From NCBI RefSeq assembly GCF_010731855.1, contig NZ_AP022620.1, positions 4,588,001 through 4,652,000 on the forward strand: 64,000 nt of DNA. The letters are read 5' to 3'. Position 1 is the first letter of the stretch, and every line of letters starts with the position of its first letter. The translations under genes and the position numbers were made by a program. Origin of the DNA: Mycolicibacterium anyangense. Its GTDB lineage: Bacteria > Actinomycetota > Actinomycetes > Mycobacteriales > Mycobacteriaceae. Of the stretch, positions 47,861 to 56,640 are shown piece by piece. The notes beneath the pieces are model-generated. The model was not told the DNA's origin, searched no databases, and saw only the letters and a program-made list of their open reading frames with translations.

Positions 47861-47888
47861 TAATCTAGAACGAATTCGTTCCAGATTA
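47861..47888. promoter_or_regulatory. 28-bp near-perfect palindrome in the tetR/P450 divergent promoter
   Basis: Left arm TAATCTAGAACGAA (47861-47874), right arm TTCGTTCCAGATTA (47875-47888): 13 of 14 pairs match. It is centred between the divergent starts at 47826 and 47923. Length and symmetry fit a TetR operator. Inner core GAACGAATTCGTTC. Confidence 0.8.
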
Positions 47889-47922
47889 CGCGATGCCGGC
47901 AATCGGCGAGGGAGTGACAACG

Positions 47923-49173
47923 ATGACCACTCGGATCATGGACCCGGCAGGGCGGGTGCTCGCCGAACCCGCGGCCTACGCCGACGAGAAGCGGCTGCAC
48001 GAGTCGCTGGCCCAGCTGCGTGCGCACGCCCCGGTGTCGTGGGTGGATGTCGAGGGTTTCGACCCGTTCTGGGGGATCACCAAGCACGCCGACATCATGG
48101 ACATCGAACGCCAGAACGACTTGTTCACCAACGATCCACGGGCCGTGCTGCTGCCATCGGCGCTGGATGCCCAGATGCGTGCCGACCGGGCAGCAGGCGC
48201 CGGGCTGGCTACCCTGATCCATATCGACGATCCGCACCACCGCGACCTCCGCAAGATCGGTGCGGACTGGTTCAAGCCGTCGGCGCTAAGGGTGCTCAAG
48301 GCGCGCTGCGACGAGTTGGCCAAGCGGTACGTCGACCTGATGGTGGAGAAGGGGCCCGAACTCGACTTCGCCCAGGAGATTGCGGTCAACTACCCGCTCT
48401 ACGTGATCCTCACGCTGCTGGGCCTGCCGGAGTCCGACTTCCCCCGAATGCTCAAGCTCACGCAGGAACTGTTCGGCAGCGAGGACTCGGAATTCCAGCG
48501 CGATGTCGACCAGGAAGCGCTGCTGGCCACCCTGATGGACTTCTTCGCCTACTTCGCCGCACTGACGGCTTCGCGCCGCGAGAACCCGACCGACGATCTG
48601 GCCTCCGCGGTGGCCAACGCGAAGATCAACGGTGAGCCGCTCTCGGACATGGACACGCTGTCCTACTACGTCATCGTTGCCAGCGCAGGACACGACACCA
48701 CCAGCGCGGGAATCGCGGGCGGCTTGCTCGAGCTGCTGCGAAATCCCGGCGAGCTGGCCCGGTTGCAGGGCGACCTCGGTCTGATGGGCACCGCGGTGGA
48801 AGAGATGGTGCGGTGTTCGACGCCGGTCCGGGCATTCATGCGGACCGCGCAGGCCGACACCGAGGTCCGCGGTGTGCCGATCACCAAGGGCGAATCGGTT
48901 CTGCTGTCCTATGTTTCAGCCAACCGCGATGAGGACGTGTTCGTCGATCCGATGCGCTTCGACGTCGGACGCGACCCGAACAAGCACCTGTCCTTCGGCT
49001 ACGGGGTGCACTTCTGTCTCGGTGCCTCGCTGGCCCGGATGGAGATGAACAGCTTCTTCTCCGAGCTGATCCCGCGGATCAAGACCATCGAACTCGCCGG
49101 CGAGCCCGAGATCGCCGCCAGTACCTTCGTCGGTGGGGTCAAGCACCTGCCGATCAGGTACTCGCTGCGCTGA
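47923..49173 (+). CDS. Cytochrome P450
   Basis: With ATG 47923 (MTTRIMDPAGRVL; GCGAGGGAG upstream) the enzyme has 416 aa. The heme ligand is Cys365 in FGYGVHFCLGASLAR. The I-helix oxygen-binding motif is AGHDTT (255-260), and the K-helix ExxR is in EEMVRCSTPVR. It is a soluble bacterial monooxygenase that would need ferredoxin and a reductase, neither nearby. Its substrate is unknown. Control by the divergent TetR is inferred from the palindrome. Confidence 0.93.
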   Translation: MTTRIMDPAGRVLAEPAAYADEKRLHESLAQLRAHAPVSWVDVEGFDPFWGITKHADIMDIERQNDLFTNDPRAVLLPSALDAQMRADRAAGAGLATLIHIDDPHHRDLRKIGADWFKPSALRVLKARCDELAKRYVDLMVEKGPELDFAQEIAVNYPLYVILTLLGLPESDFPRMLKLTQELFGSEDSEFQRDVDQEALLATLMDFFAYFAALTASRRENPTDDLASAVANAKINGEPLSDMDTLSYYVIVASAGHDTTSAGIAGGLLELLRNPGELARLQGDLGLMGTAVEEMVRCSTPVRAFMRTAQADTEVRGVPITKGESVLLSYVSANRDEDVFVDPMRFDVGRDPNKHLSFGYGVHFCLGASLARMEMNSFFSELIPRIKTIELAGEPEIAASTFVGGVKHLPIRYSLR

Positions 49174-49184
49174 CCGCCGCCGGT

Positions 49185-49625
49185 TCAGCCGTCGGGTAGA
49201 TCAACCTCGACGGGATCGCCGACGCGGATCGTCCCGGAGGTCAGCAACCGGCAGACCGAGCCGGCCCGGCGGCGCAGCGCCGCGGCAGCACCCGGGCCAA
49301 CGCTGTCGTCGAGCAGCCGGCACGGTGCCGCCACCCGCACCACCTCCAGATCGACGGCACCGATCCGCAGCCGGGCGCCCGGCCTGGTGGGAATCTCGCC
49401 GGCGTCCACGGTGATGTTGCGCCGCGTGGCCCCGGGGTCGAAGTCGTAGCCGAGCTCGGCCGCGGCGTGGTCGAGGAACTCCTGGGACTGAATCGTCACG
49501 TGCCGGTGCCGGGCGCCGTGGTAGCGGTCGCCGACCAGTCCGGTGCCCGCCTCGGCCACCACCGAATCGACGGCACGGACCGGGAGCCGGGTGCCCGGTG
49601 CCAGATGGATCGCCAGCACTTTCAC
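49185..49625 (-). CDS. MOSC-domain protein
   Basis: A 146-aa single MOSC domain: VVAEAGTGLVGDRYHG near the N-terminus, TIQSQEF, ATRRNITVDAG, GARLRIGAVDLEVVRVAAPC and a late Arg-rich segment. The conserved Cys is in VAAPCRLLDD. MOSC domains carry sulfur for molybdenum-cofactor enzymes or reduce N-hydroxylated bases (YiiM/YuaD group); this short form is closest to the stand-alone type. It converges on the P450 gene and is divergent from the transporter. Confidence 0.88.
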   Translation of the reverse strand: MKVLAIHLAPGTRLPVRAVDSVVAEAGTGLVGDRYHGARHRHVTIQSQEFLDHAAAELGYDFDPGATRRNITVDAGEIPTRPGARLRIGAVDLEVVRVAAPCRLLDDSVGPGAAAALRRRAGSVCRLLTSGTIRVGDPVEVDLPDG

Positions 49626-49668
49626 GGCTGGAGTTTACCGGCGACCGCCGCGTGGCATGGTTGTCCGC

Positions 49669-51135
49669 ATGGCTGAACTCGTTGAGCGCACCGACCACCC
49701 CGCGCGTCGCACCCTCTTCGGACACCCGATCGGGCTGACCAACCTGTTCGGTGTCGAGCTGTGGGAGCGGTTTTCGTTCTACGGGATGCTCACCATCCTC
49801 GGCTACTACCTCTATTACTCACTGAGCGACGGAGGCCTTGCCCTGCCAAAGGCCACCGCGACCGGCATCGTCGGCGCCTACGGCGGCCTGGTGTATTTGT
49901 CGACGGTGTTGGGCGGGTGGACCGCCGACCGGGTGCTCGGCATGGAACGCACCGTGTTCTATGGCGGCGTGGTGGTGATGTGCGGCCATATCGCCCTGGC
50001 TCTCATCCCCGGGCTGGCCGGCGTGGCGGTGGGTCTAATGCTGATCGCGCTGGGGTCCGGCGCGCTGAAGGCCAACGCGTCCTCGCTGCTGGGCACCCTC
50101 TACGAGGAGGGCGACCCGCGCCGCGACGGCGGCTTCACCCTGTTCTATCTCGGTATCAACCTCGGCGCCTTCATCGGGCCGTTGATCACCGGCCTGCTGC
50201 AGACCCACCTGGGCTTCCACTACGGGTTCGGTGCTGCTGCCATCGGTATGGCGCTGGGCCTCGCGCAATACGTGGTGTTCCGGCGAAATCTCGGCGAGCA
50301 CGGCCGTACTGTCCCACATCCGTTGTCGCGCAAGGATTTCTGGCGCACCGCCATTGCGCTGGCCGTGGTGGCGGGCGTCGTCGTCGTGGCCTTCCTCGCT
50401 GGGCTCATCACCTTGGCGAATCTGTCACAGGTCACCACCGGAGTCATCATCGTCGCCTCGATCGGCTATTTCGCACTGATGTTGAGTAGCCCGAAGGTCG
50501 ACGCCCTGGAGCGGACCAGGGTGCGGGCGTTCATCCCGCTGTTCATCGCCAATGCGGTGTTCTGGTCGCTGTTCCAACAGATCTTCACGGTGCTCGCGGT
50601 CTACTCCGACGAACGGATGGACTGGTCGATCTTCGGCTGGACCGCGCCGTCGAGCTGGATCGGCTCGATCGAACCGGTGTGGATCATCCTGCTGTCGCCG
50701 GTGTTCGCGTTGATGTGGACCAAGCTCGGGCGGCGCGCCCCCACCACCCCGCGCAAGTTCGCCTACGGGGTGATCGGCATGGGCGCGGCGTTCCTGCTGT
50801 TCCTGCCGATGGCCGCCACCACCGGCCGCAGCGTGCCCGCCCTGGTGGTGGTCGCCATCATGGCGGCGTTCGCGGTATCGGAGCTGATGCTCTCGCCCAT
50901 CGGCCTGTCGGTGACAACTCAATTGGCGCCCAATGCATTTCGCGCTCAGATGATGGCACTGTACTTCTTCTCGGTGGGCTTGGGCACCGCGCTGTCGGGG
51001 GTACTCGCGCGGTACTACGACGCGAACCACGAAGTCGCCTACTTCGGCATTCTCGGCGCGGCCGCCATCGTGGTCGGTGCGATCGTGTGGGTGATCGCAC
51101 CGCGGATCAGCCGTCTGATGGAGGGCGTTCACTGA
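49669..51135 (+). CDS. POT/PTR-family proton-coupled oligopeptide transporter
   Basis: With ATG 49669 (MAELVERTDHPARR) the protein has 488 aa and 12-14 membrane helices. POT features: ELWERFSFYGM (the ExxERFxYY-type helix 1 motif), GGWTADRVLGMERT and the FYLGINLGAFIGPLITG signature segment. It imports di- and tripeptides with protons. Another ATG lies 12 bp upstream. No ribosome-binding site is evident. Its 3' end overlaps the convergent DeoR gene by 7 bp. Confidence 0.9.
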   Translation: MAELVERTDHPARRTLFGHPIGLTNLFGVELWERFSFYGMLTILGYYLYYSLSDGGLALPKATATGIVGAYGGLVYLSTVLGGWTADRVLGMERTVFYGGVVVMCGHIALALIPGLAGVAVGLMLIALGSGALKANASSLLGTLYEEGDPRRDGGFTLFYLGINLGAFIGPLITGLLQTHLGFHYGFGAAAIGMALGLAQYVVFRRNLGEHGRTVPHPLSRKDFWRTAIALAVVAGVVVVAFLAGLITLANLSQVTTGVIIVASIGYFALMLSSPKVDALERTRVRAFIPLFIANAVFWSLFQQIFTVLAVYSDERMDWSIFGWTAPSSWIGSIEPVWIILLSPVFALMWTKLGRRAPTTPRKFAYGVIGMGAAFLLFLPMAATTGRSVPALVVVAIMAAFAVSELMLSPIGLSVTTQLAPNAFRAQMMALYFFSVGLGTALSGVLARYYDANHEVAYFGILGAAAIVVGAIVWVIAPRISRLMEGVH

Positions 51136-51887
51136 CGCAGGACCGACGGTCCGAGTGCTTCGAAGCGCTGTGCCTCCGTGGGTGAAAGGCCGGTGTCGGT
51201 CACGATCGCCTCGAAGTCGGAGACCTCGGCGAACCGGCAGAAGCTGTTGGCCCCGAACTTCGAATGTGCCGCGACCAGGATCCGCCGGCGGGCCACCTTC
51301 ACCGCCGTCTGTTTGACCGCCGCCACCGCGGGGTCCGGCGTGGTGAGGCCGTGTTCGATCGAGATGCCGTTGGTGCCGAGGTAGGCCACGTCGATCACCA
51401 GGCTGCCGAGCATGTCGGTGGCCCAGTGGTCGACGGTGGCCAGGGTCCGGCCCCGTAGCCGCCCGCCCAACAGCAGCACCGTCACCGTCGTGCTGTGCGC
51501 GAGCACCTCGGCCACCAGCATCGACGACGTCACCACGGTCAGCTCCCGTTCGGCGATTCGCTCGGCGATCAACCGGGGGGTGAAACCCTCGTCCAGGTAG
51601 ACCGTTTCGGCGCCGTGCAGCAGGTCTGCCGCTGCGGCGGCGATACGGTGCTTCTCGGCGAGATCGGCCTGGCTGCGGTACTCCACCGTCGACTCGAACG
51701 ACACCGTCTCCAACGGGATGGCCCCGCCGTGCACCCGCTTGAGCAGCCGCCGGCCGGCCAGCACTTTCAGGTCGCGCCGGATCGTCTCGGTGGCTACGTC
51801 GAGTTCTTCGGCCAGCGCGGCCACCTCGACGCGTCCCCGGATGCGGGCGAATTCGACGATGCGGCTTTGCCGGGTTTCAGAGTCCAC
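51129..51887 (-). CDS. DeoR-family sugar-responsive repressor
   Basis: A 252-aa repressor with a DeoR-type HTH (RQSRIVEFARIRGRVEVAAL, then ATETIRRDLKVLAGRRLLKRVHGGA) and a C-terminal sugar-phosphate sensing domain (YLDEGFTPRLIA, LGTNGISIEHGLTTPD). It starts 10 bp after the PTS gene and is co-transcribed with it. It should repress the PTS/dehydrogenase divergon, relieved by a phosphorylated sugar. Two 10-bp direct repeats in that promoter are the likely operator. Confidence 0.92.
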   Translation of the reverse strand: MDSETRQSRIVEFARIRGRVEVAALAEELDVATETIRRDLKVLAGRRLLKRVHGGAIPLETVSFESTVEYRSQADLAEKHRIAAAAADLLHGAETVYLDEGFTPRLIAERIAERELTVVTSSMLVAEVLAHSTTVTVLLLGGRLRGRTLATVDHWATDMLGSLVIDVAYLGTNGISIEHGLTTPDPAVAAVKQTAVKVARRRILVAAHSKFGANSFCRFAEVSDFEAIVTDTGLSPTEAQRFEALGPSVLRQ

Positions 51888-51897
51888 GCCGACATTC

Positions 51898-53892
51898 TCA
51901 CTTGCCGGAGCCGGCCAGCACCTCTCGGACCTCTTCAGGAGTCTGGGCCGCCCGCAACCGGGCCACCTCGTCCTTGTTGAGGAACACCCCGGCGATCTGG
52001 GTCAGCAGCGCCATATGATCCTTGCCCGCGCCGGCGATACCGACCACGAACTCGGCCGGCTTGCCGTTCCAGTCGATCGGTTCGGCGTACCGCACGAACG
52101 AGATGCCGGTCCGCTTGATCGAGGACTTGGCATCGTTGGTGCCGTGCGGGATGGCCAAGCCGTTGCCGACGTAGGTCGATACCGACCCCTCCCGTTCGTA
52201 CATCGCCTCGACGTAGGCGGGTTCGACCGCGCCGCAGGCCACCAGCAGCCGACCCGCCTCGCCGATGGCGCCGTCGCGGGTGGTCGCGGTCCCGGCCAGC
52301 ACGATGGATTCCACCGCCAGCATGTCCTCGGCGGGCGCGTCGTCGGCCGCTTCGGTCGTGGCGGGTGCGGCGCCGTTGGTGCGGTTGGTCCTGCCGAGTA
52401 GTTCGACGATCTCGTCGTACTGCGGGGCGTTCATGAAATTGTCCACCGAGACGTGCACGGCCGAGGGCGTCTTCTGCCGGGCGCGCGCCGTCAGATCCTG
52501 GTGGGTGACCACCAGGCCGTAGGTGTCGGTCAGGTTGGCGATGGACTGATTGCTCACCTTCACATCCGAAAAGCCCGCCGCCTGAACCTTCTTGCGCAGT
52601 ACGGAAGCGCCCATTGCCGACGACCCCATCCCGGCATCGCAGGCGAATACGATGTTCGTGATCGGGCCCCCGTCGGCGGAGCCGACTAGTGCGGCCCTGC
52701 CGGTCGAGCCGACCAGGGCGGCCGACACACTGGACTTCTTGCCCTTGAGCGCCTCCATGTCGGCTGTGGCGGCCGCCAGGTCACCGTCGTCGGTGGCGCG
52801 GTCGGTCTTGAGTAACAGCGCGGCCACCGCGAACGCGACTGCCGCAGCGCCGAATACCGAGAGCGTGACACCCACGAAGCTGCCGGTCGCGGTCTGGGCG
52901 TAGACGGCGATGATCGATCCGGGTGCCGCCGGGGCCCGCAGTCCCGAGCCGAACAGCACGTTGATGAAGATGCCGGTCATGCCGCCGAGGATGGTGGCCA
53001 CGATCAGCTTCGGCTTCATCAGCACGTACGGGAAGTAGATCTCGTGGATCCCGCCGAAGAACTGGATGATCGCCGCGCCCGGTGCTGATGCCCGTGCGGC
53101 TCCCTTGCCGAATGCCATGTAGGCCAGCAAGATTCCCAGACCGGGACCGGGGTTGGCCTCGAGCAGGAACAGCACCGACTTACCGGTCTCCAGGGCCTGG
53201 GTGGTGCCCAGCGGGGTGAGGACGCCGTGGTTGATCGCGTTGTTGAGGAACAGCACCTTGGCCGGCTCGATGAAGATCGAGGTCAGCGGGAGCAGGTCGT
53301 GGGCCACCAGAAAGTCGACGACATGACCGGCGCCCTTGGAGAACGCCGTCACGATGGGGCCGATTCCGAAGAACCCGAACACCGCCAGGATCAGCCCGAC
53401 GATGCCGGCCGAGAAGTTGTCGACCAGCATCTCGAAGCCCGGGCGGATCTTGCCGTCCCATAGCCCGTCGACCTTCTTCATCACCCAGCCACCGAGTGGG
53501 CCCATGATCATGGCGCCGAGGAACATCGGGATGTCGGAGCCGGTGATGACGCCCATGGTGGCGATGGCGCCCACCACGCCGCCGCGGATGCCGTAGACCA
53601 TCCGGCCGCCGGTGGCCCCGATCAGGATCGGCAGCAGATAGGTGATCATCGGCGCGACGATGCCGCCGTCGGCGAAGTCGCCCCAGCCGCCGATCTTGGC
53701 CACCCAGCCGTCCGGGCTGCGTAACCCCTCGAACAGGCCGGTGAGCCAACCGGCCTTGATGAACAGTGCGGTGATCAGGCCCCATGCGATGAACGCGCCG
53801 ATATTGGGCATGACCATGTTCGACAGCGACGTGCCGAGTTTCTGCACGTGCACGCGCGCGCCGGCCCGGGGCTGGGTTTCAGTGGTGGTCAC
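51898..53892 (-). CDS. mtlA: PTS mannitol-type EIICBA permease
   Basis: A 664-aa fused PTS transporter in order IIC (about 20-350, membrane), IIB (phospho-Cys418 in FACDAGMGSS) and IIA (phospho-His583 in GLAIPHGTND). It imports and phosphorylates a hexitol, probably mannitol, using HPr encoded elsewhere. The GTG at 53892 is preferred because GGAGG lies 8 bases upstream; ATG 53931 is in frame but less well placed. It forms an operon with deoR and is divergent from a zinc dehydrogenase gene. Confidence 0.93.
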   Translation of the reverse strand: MTTTETQPRAGARVHVQKLGTSLSNMVMPNIGAFIAWGLITALFIKAGWLTGLFEGLRSPDGWVAKIGGWGDFADGGIVAPMITYLLPILIGATGGRMVYGIRGGVVGAIATMGVITGSDIPMFLGAMIMGPLGGWVMKKVDGLWDGKIRPGFEMLVDNFSAGIVGLILAVFGFFGIGPIVTAFSKGAGHVVDFLVAHDLLPLTSIFIEPAKVLFLNNAINHGVLTPLGTTQALETGKSVLFLLEANPGPGLGILLAYMAFGKGAARASAPGAAIIQFFGGIHEIYFPYVLMKPKLIVATILGGMTGIFINVLFGSGLRAPAAPGSIIAVYAQTATGSFVGVTLSVFGAAAVAFAVAALLLKTDRATDDGDLAAATADMEALKGKKSSVSAALVGSTGRAALVGSADGGPITNIVFACDAGMGSSAMGASVLRKKVQAAGFSDVKVSNQSIANLTDTYGLVVTHQDLTARARQKTPSAVHVSVDNFMNAPQYDEIVELLGRTNRTNGAAPATTEAADDAPAEDMLAVESIVLAGTATTRDGAIGEAGRLLVACGAVEPAYVEAMYEREGSVSTYVGNGLAIPHGTNDAKSSIKRTGISFVRYAEPIDWNGKPAEFVVGIAGAGKDHMALLTQIAGVFLNKDEVARLRAAQTPEEVREVLAGSGK

Positions 53893-53953
53893 TGCGGGGC
53901 CTCCGATCTGGGTATAGGTGATACGAGTCACATCACCTCCCTAGTAAAACCCA

Positions 53954-53983
53954 CAAACGGGCACTGTCGCAAGCAAACGGGCA
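53954..53983. promoter_or_regulatory. DeoR-type direct repeats in the mtlA/dehydrogenase promoter
   Basis: Two copies of CAAACGGGCA (53954-53963 and 53974-53983) exactly 20 bp apart, about two helical turns, lie between the divergent starts at 53892 and 54070. A reversed TGCCCG occurs near 54012. Direct repeats with this spacing fit a DeoR operator. Confidence 0.6.
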
Positions 53984-54069
53984 TAACTGGGCGCATTGTG
54001 GAGTGGTTTTCTGCCCGGACTGCGCTACAGTGCCTGTGACGGCAATCGCACAGTGGAAGGACGACGACG

Positions 54070-55131
54070 ATGAAGGCGCTGCGTTTCTATGCCCCGGAGG
54101 ATGTCCGCCTCGAAGACGTACCCGAACCGCAGTGCGGTCCCGACGAGATCAAGATCCGGGTCCGCAACTGCTCGACCTGCGGCACCGACGTCAAGATCTT
54201 CCACAATGGGCACCAGAACCTGACGCCGCCGCGCACCATCGGTCACGAGGTCGCCGGCGAGATCGTCGAAGTCGGGTCGCGGGTCAACGCGACTTACGGC
54301 AGCGACTGGACATCGGGCGACCGCGTCCAGGTCATCGCCGCAGTGCCCTGCGGTGAATGCCACGAATGCCGCAAGGGCTGGATGGCGGTCTGTCAGAACC
54401 AGACGTCGGTGGGCTACCAGTACGACGGCGGCTTCGCCGAGTACATGATCGTGCCCAAGCAGGTACTCAAGGTGGACGGACTCAACCGCATCCCGGACAA
54501 CGTCGGATTCGACGAAGCTTCTGCCGCAGAGCCGTTCGCGTGCGCCATCAATGCCCAGGAGTTGCTCGGTATCGAAGAGGGGGACACCGTCGTGGTGTTC
54601 GGTGCCGGCCCGATCGGCTGCATGCACATCCGCATCGCCCGCGGTGTGCACAACTGCGGGCCGGTCTACCTCGTCGACGTCAACGACAGCCGGCTCACGA
54701 TGTCGGCCGACGCCGTGCATCCCGACGAGGTCATCAACGCCGCCGAGGTCGACGTCGTCGAGAAGGTCATGGAGCTGACCGGCGGGCGCGGCGCGGACGT
54801 CGTCATCACCGCGACGGCCGCCAACATCACCCAGGAACAAGCCATCGCGATGGCCGCCCGCAACGGTCGGATCTCCTTCTTCGGCGGTCTGCCCAAGACG
54901 AACCCGACGATCACCTGCGACTCGAACGTCGTGCACTACCGCCAATTGCACATCCACGGCGCCAACGGCTCGGCGCCCGAACACAACAAGCGGGCTCTGG
55001 AGTACATCTCCACCGGGCAGGTGCCGGTCAAGGACCTCATCACCAGTCACATCGCGCTGGACGACGTGCTCGACGCATTCGGCATCGTCTCCAGTGGTGA
55101 GGCCATCAAGGTGACCGTCGAACCCCGCTAG
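54070..55131 (+). CDS. Zinc-dependent medium-chain dehydrogenase (sugar alcohol type)
   Basis: A 353-aa MDR enzyme. Catalytic zinc residues: Cys in CSTCGTD, the HE pair in GHEVAGE and a later Glu in AAEPFAC. Structural-zinc cysteines: CGECHECRKGWMAVC. The NAD(P) loop is VFGAGPIGCMH. Its position opposite a hexitol PTS suggests that it oxidises the imported hexitol phosphate to a ketose phosphate, replacing the usual MtlD family; that substrate is inferred. A palindrome follows the gene. Confidence 0.9.
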   Translation: MKALRFYAPEDVRLEDVPEPQCGPDEIKIRVRNCSTCGTDVKIFHNGHQNLTPPRTIGHEVAGEIVEVGSRVNATYGSDWTSGDRVQVIAAVPCGECHECRKGWMAVCQNQTSVGYQYDGGFAEYMIVPKQVLKVDGLNRIPDNVGFDEASAAEPFACAINAQELLGIEEGDTVVVFGAGPIGCMHIRIARGVHNCGPVYLVDVNDSRLTMSADAVHPDEVINAAEVDVVEKVMELTGGRGADVVITATAANITQEQAIAMAARNGRISFFGGLPKTNPTITCDSNVVHYRQLHIHGANGSAPEHNKRALEYISTGQVPVKDLITSHIALDDVLDAFGIVSSGEAIKVTVEPR

Positions 55132-55140
55132 GACCGACCG

Positions 55141-55184
55141 TCACACCAGAGTGGCATCGAACATCGAGTGCCGCTCTGGTGTGA
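55141..55184. repeat. Long inverted repeat / bidirectional terminator
   Basis: Sixteen-bp arms with one mismatch: TCACACCAGAGTGGCA (55141-55156) and TGCCGCTCTGGTGTGA (55169-55184), with a 12-base loop. It sits between convergent genes. There is no U-tract, so it may be a dispersed hairpin element that also terminates. Confidence 0.6.
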
Positions 55185-55193
55185 CGCTCACGG

Positions 55194-56537
55194 CTAGCCG
55201 ATCCGGATCAGCTTCTTGTTGACGAACTCGTCGATGCCGAACCGGCCGAGCTCGCGACCGTAACCCGAACGCTTCACTCCGCCGAACGGAAGCTCGACAC
55301 CGTCGGCGCCGACCAGGTTCACGAAGACCATGCCCGCGTCGATCTTGTCGGCCACCCGCTGGGCCTGCGCCGCGTCGGTGGTGAACACATAGGAGCCCAG
55401 GCCGAACGGGATGTCGTTGGCCAGCTCGACGGCCTCGTCCTCGGAGTCCACCTTGAAGACCATGGCCACCGGGCCGAACAGTTCCTCACGGTAGGTGGGC
55501 GAGTCGGCGCTGACACCGGTGAGCACGCCAGGCGGGAAGTAGGCGCCGTTGCGCTCGCCGGCCGACACCAGGTTGGCGCCGTCGGCCACCGCGCGGTCGA
55601 TCTGCTCGGCCAACCGCTTGGCCGCGGCCAGCGAGGACAGCGGGGCCAGCTCGTCGGCGGTCTCGAGCACCTTCTTGGTGAACTTGTCCAGGAACTCGTC
55701 ATAGAGGTCGGCGGCCACGATGAATCGCTTGGCGGCATTGCAGGCCTGGCCGGCGTTCTCGAAGCGCCCGGCGATGGCGGCATCGACGGTGGCGTCGAGG
55801 TCGTCACTGCTCAGCAGGATGAACGGGTCGGATCCGCCGAGCTCCAGGACGACCTTCTTGAGGTTGCGGCCGGCGATCTCGGCCACCGCGGCACCCGCGC
55901 GCTCGGATCCGGTCAACGACACACCCTGCACCCGCGGATCGGCGATGGCCGTGGCGATCTGCTCATTGGTGGCATAGACGTTGACGTACGCCCCGGCGGG
56001 GAAGCCGGCGTCGTCATAGATCTTCTGGATGGCCTCGGCCGACTCGGGACACTGCGGGGCGTGCTTGAGCACGATCGTGTTGCCGAGGGTCAGGTTCGGG
56101 CCGGCGAAGCGGGCCACCTGGTAGTACGGGTAGTTCCACGGCATGATGCCCAGCAACACGCCCACCGGGCCGCGCTTGATCACCGCGCTGCCTTCGCCGT
56201 CGAGCAGGTCGATGGGCTCGTCGGCCAGGAACTTCTCGGCGTTGTCCGCGTAGTACTCGTAGATCGCGGCGCTGAAGTCCACTTCACCGAGGGCCTGATC
56301 CAACTGCTTACCCATCTCGCGATGGATGATCTCGGCCAGCTCTTGGCGGCGCTCGGTGTGCAATGCGGCGACGCGGCGCACCAGTGCGGCCCGGTCGGCG
56401 ACGGTGCTGGTCTTGGACCATTCCCGGTATGCCTTGGTGGCAGCGGCCAATGCCTGTTCGATCTGCTCGTCGGTGGCAGTCGGATACTCCCGCACGACAT
56501 CTCCGGTCTTGGGGTCGACCACTGCGTACAGACTCAT
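55194..56537 (-). CDS. NAD(P)-dependent aldehyde dehydrogenase (succinate-semialdehyde type)
   Basis: A 447-aa ALDH. Catalytic Cys266 in GQACNAAKR, general base Glu in VVLELGGSDPF, and the coenzyme region MPWNYPYYQVARF. The closest group by sequence is the short GabD1-type succinate-semialdehyde dehydrogenase; other small aldehydes are possible. It is divergent from a cupin-type regulator, a pair often seen for amine or amino-acid catabolism. Confidence 0.9.
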   Translation of the reverse strand: MSLYAVVDPKTGDVVREYPTATDEQIEQALAAATKAYREWSKTSTVADRAALVRRVAALHTERRQELAEIIHREMGKQLDQALGEVDFSAAIYEYYADNAEKFLADEPIDLLDGEGSAVIKRGPVGVLLGIMPWNYPYYQVARFAGPNLTLGNTIVLKHAPQCPESAEAIQKIYDDAGFPAGAYVNVYATNEQIATAIADPRVQGVSLTGSERAGAAVAEIAGRNLKKVVLELGGSDPFILLSSDDLDATVDAAIAGRFENAGQACNAAKRFIVAADLYDEFLDKFTKKVLETADELAPLSSLAAAKRLAEQIDRAVADGANLVSAGERNGAYFPPGVLTGVSADSPTYREELFGPVAMVFKVDSEDEAVELANDIPFGLGSYVFTTDAAQAQRVADKIDAGMVFVNLVGADGVELPFGGVKRSGYGRELGRFGIDEFVNKKLIRIG

Positions 56538-56551
56538 TGTCCCGTCCTGGT

Positions 56552-56592
56552 GTTTAGTAGTGTAAAACTACGAAAGTTATATACCGCTAAAC
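56552..56592. promoter_or_regulatory. Inverted half-sites in the aldehyde dehydrogenase/regulator promoter
   Basis: GTTTAG (56552-56557) and CTAAAC (56587-56592) face each other, and GTAGT/ACTAC arms with a 5-base loop lie between them. The AT-rich block between the divergent starts at 56537 and 56641 is a probable promoter and operator for both genes. Confidence 0.4.
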
Positions 56593-56640
56593 TTTGGCTC
56601 CGCAAGGCCTGCGGCCGACAAGCGAAGGTGAGGTGCCGGG

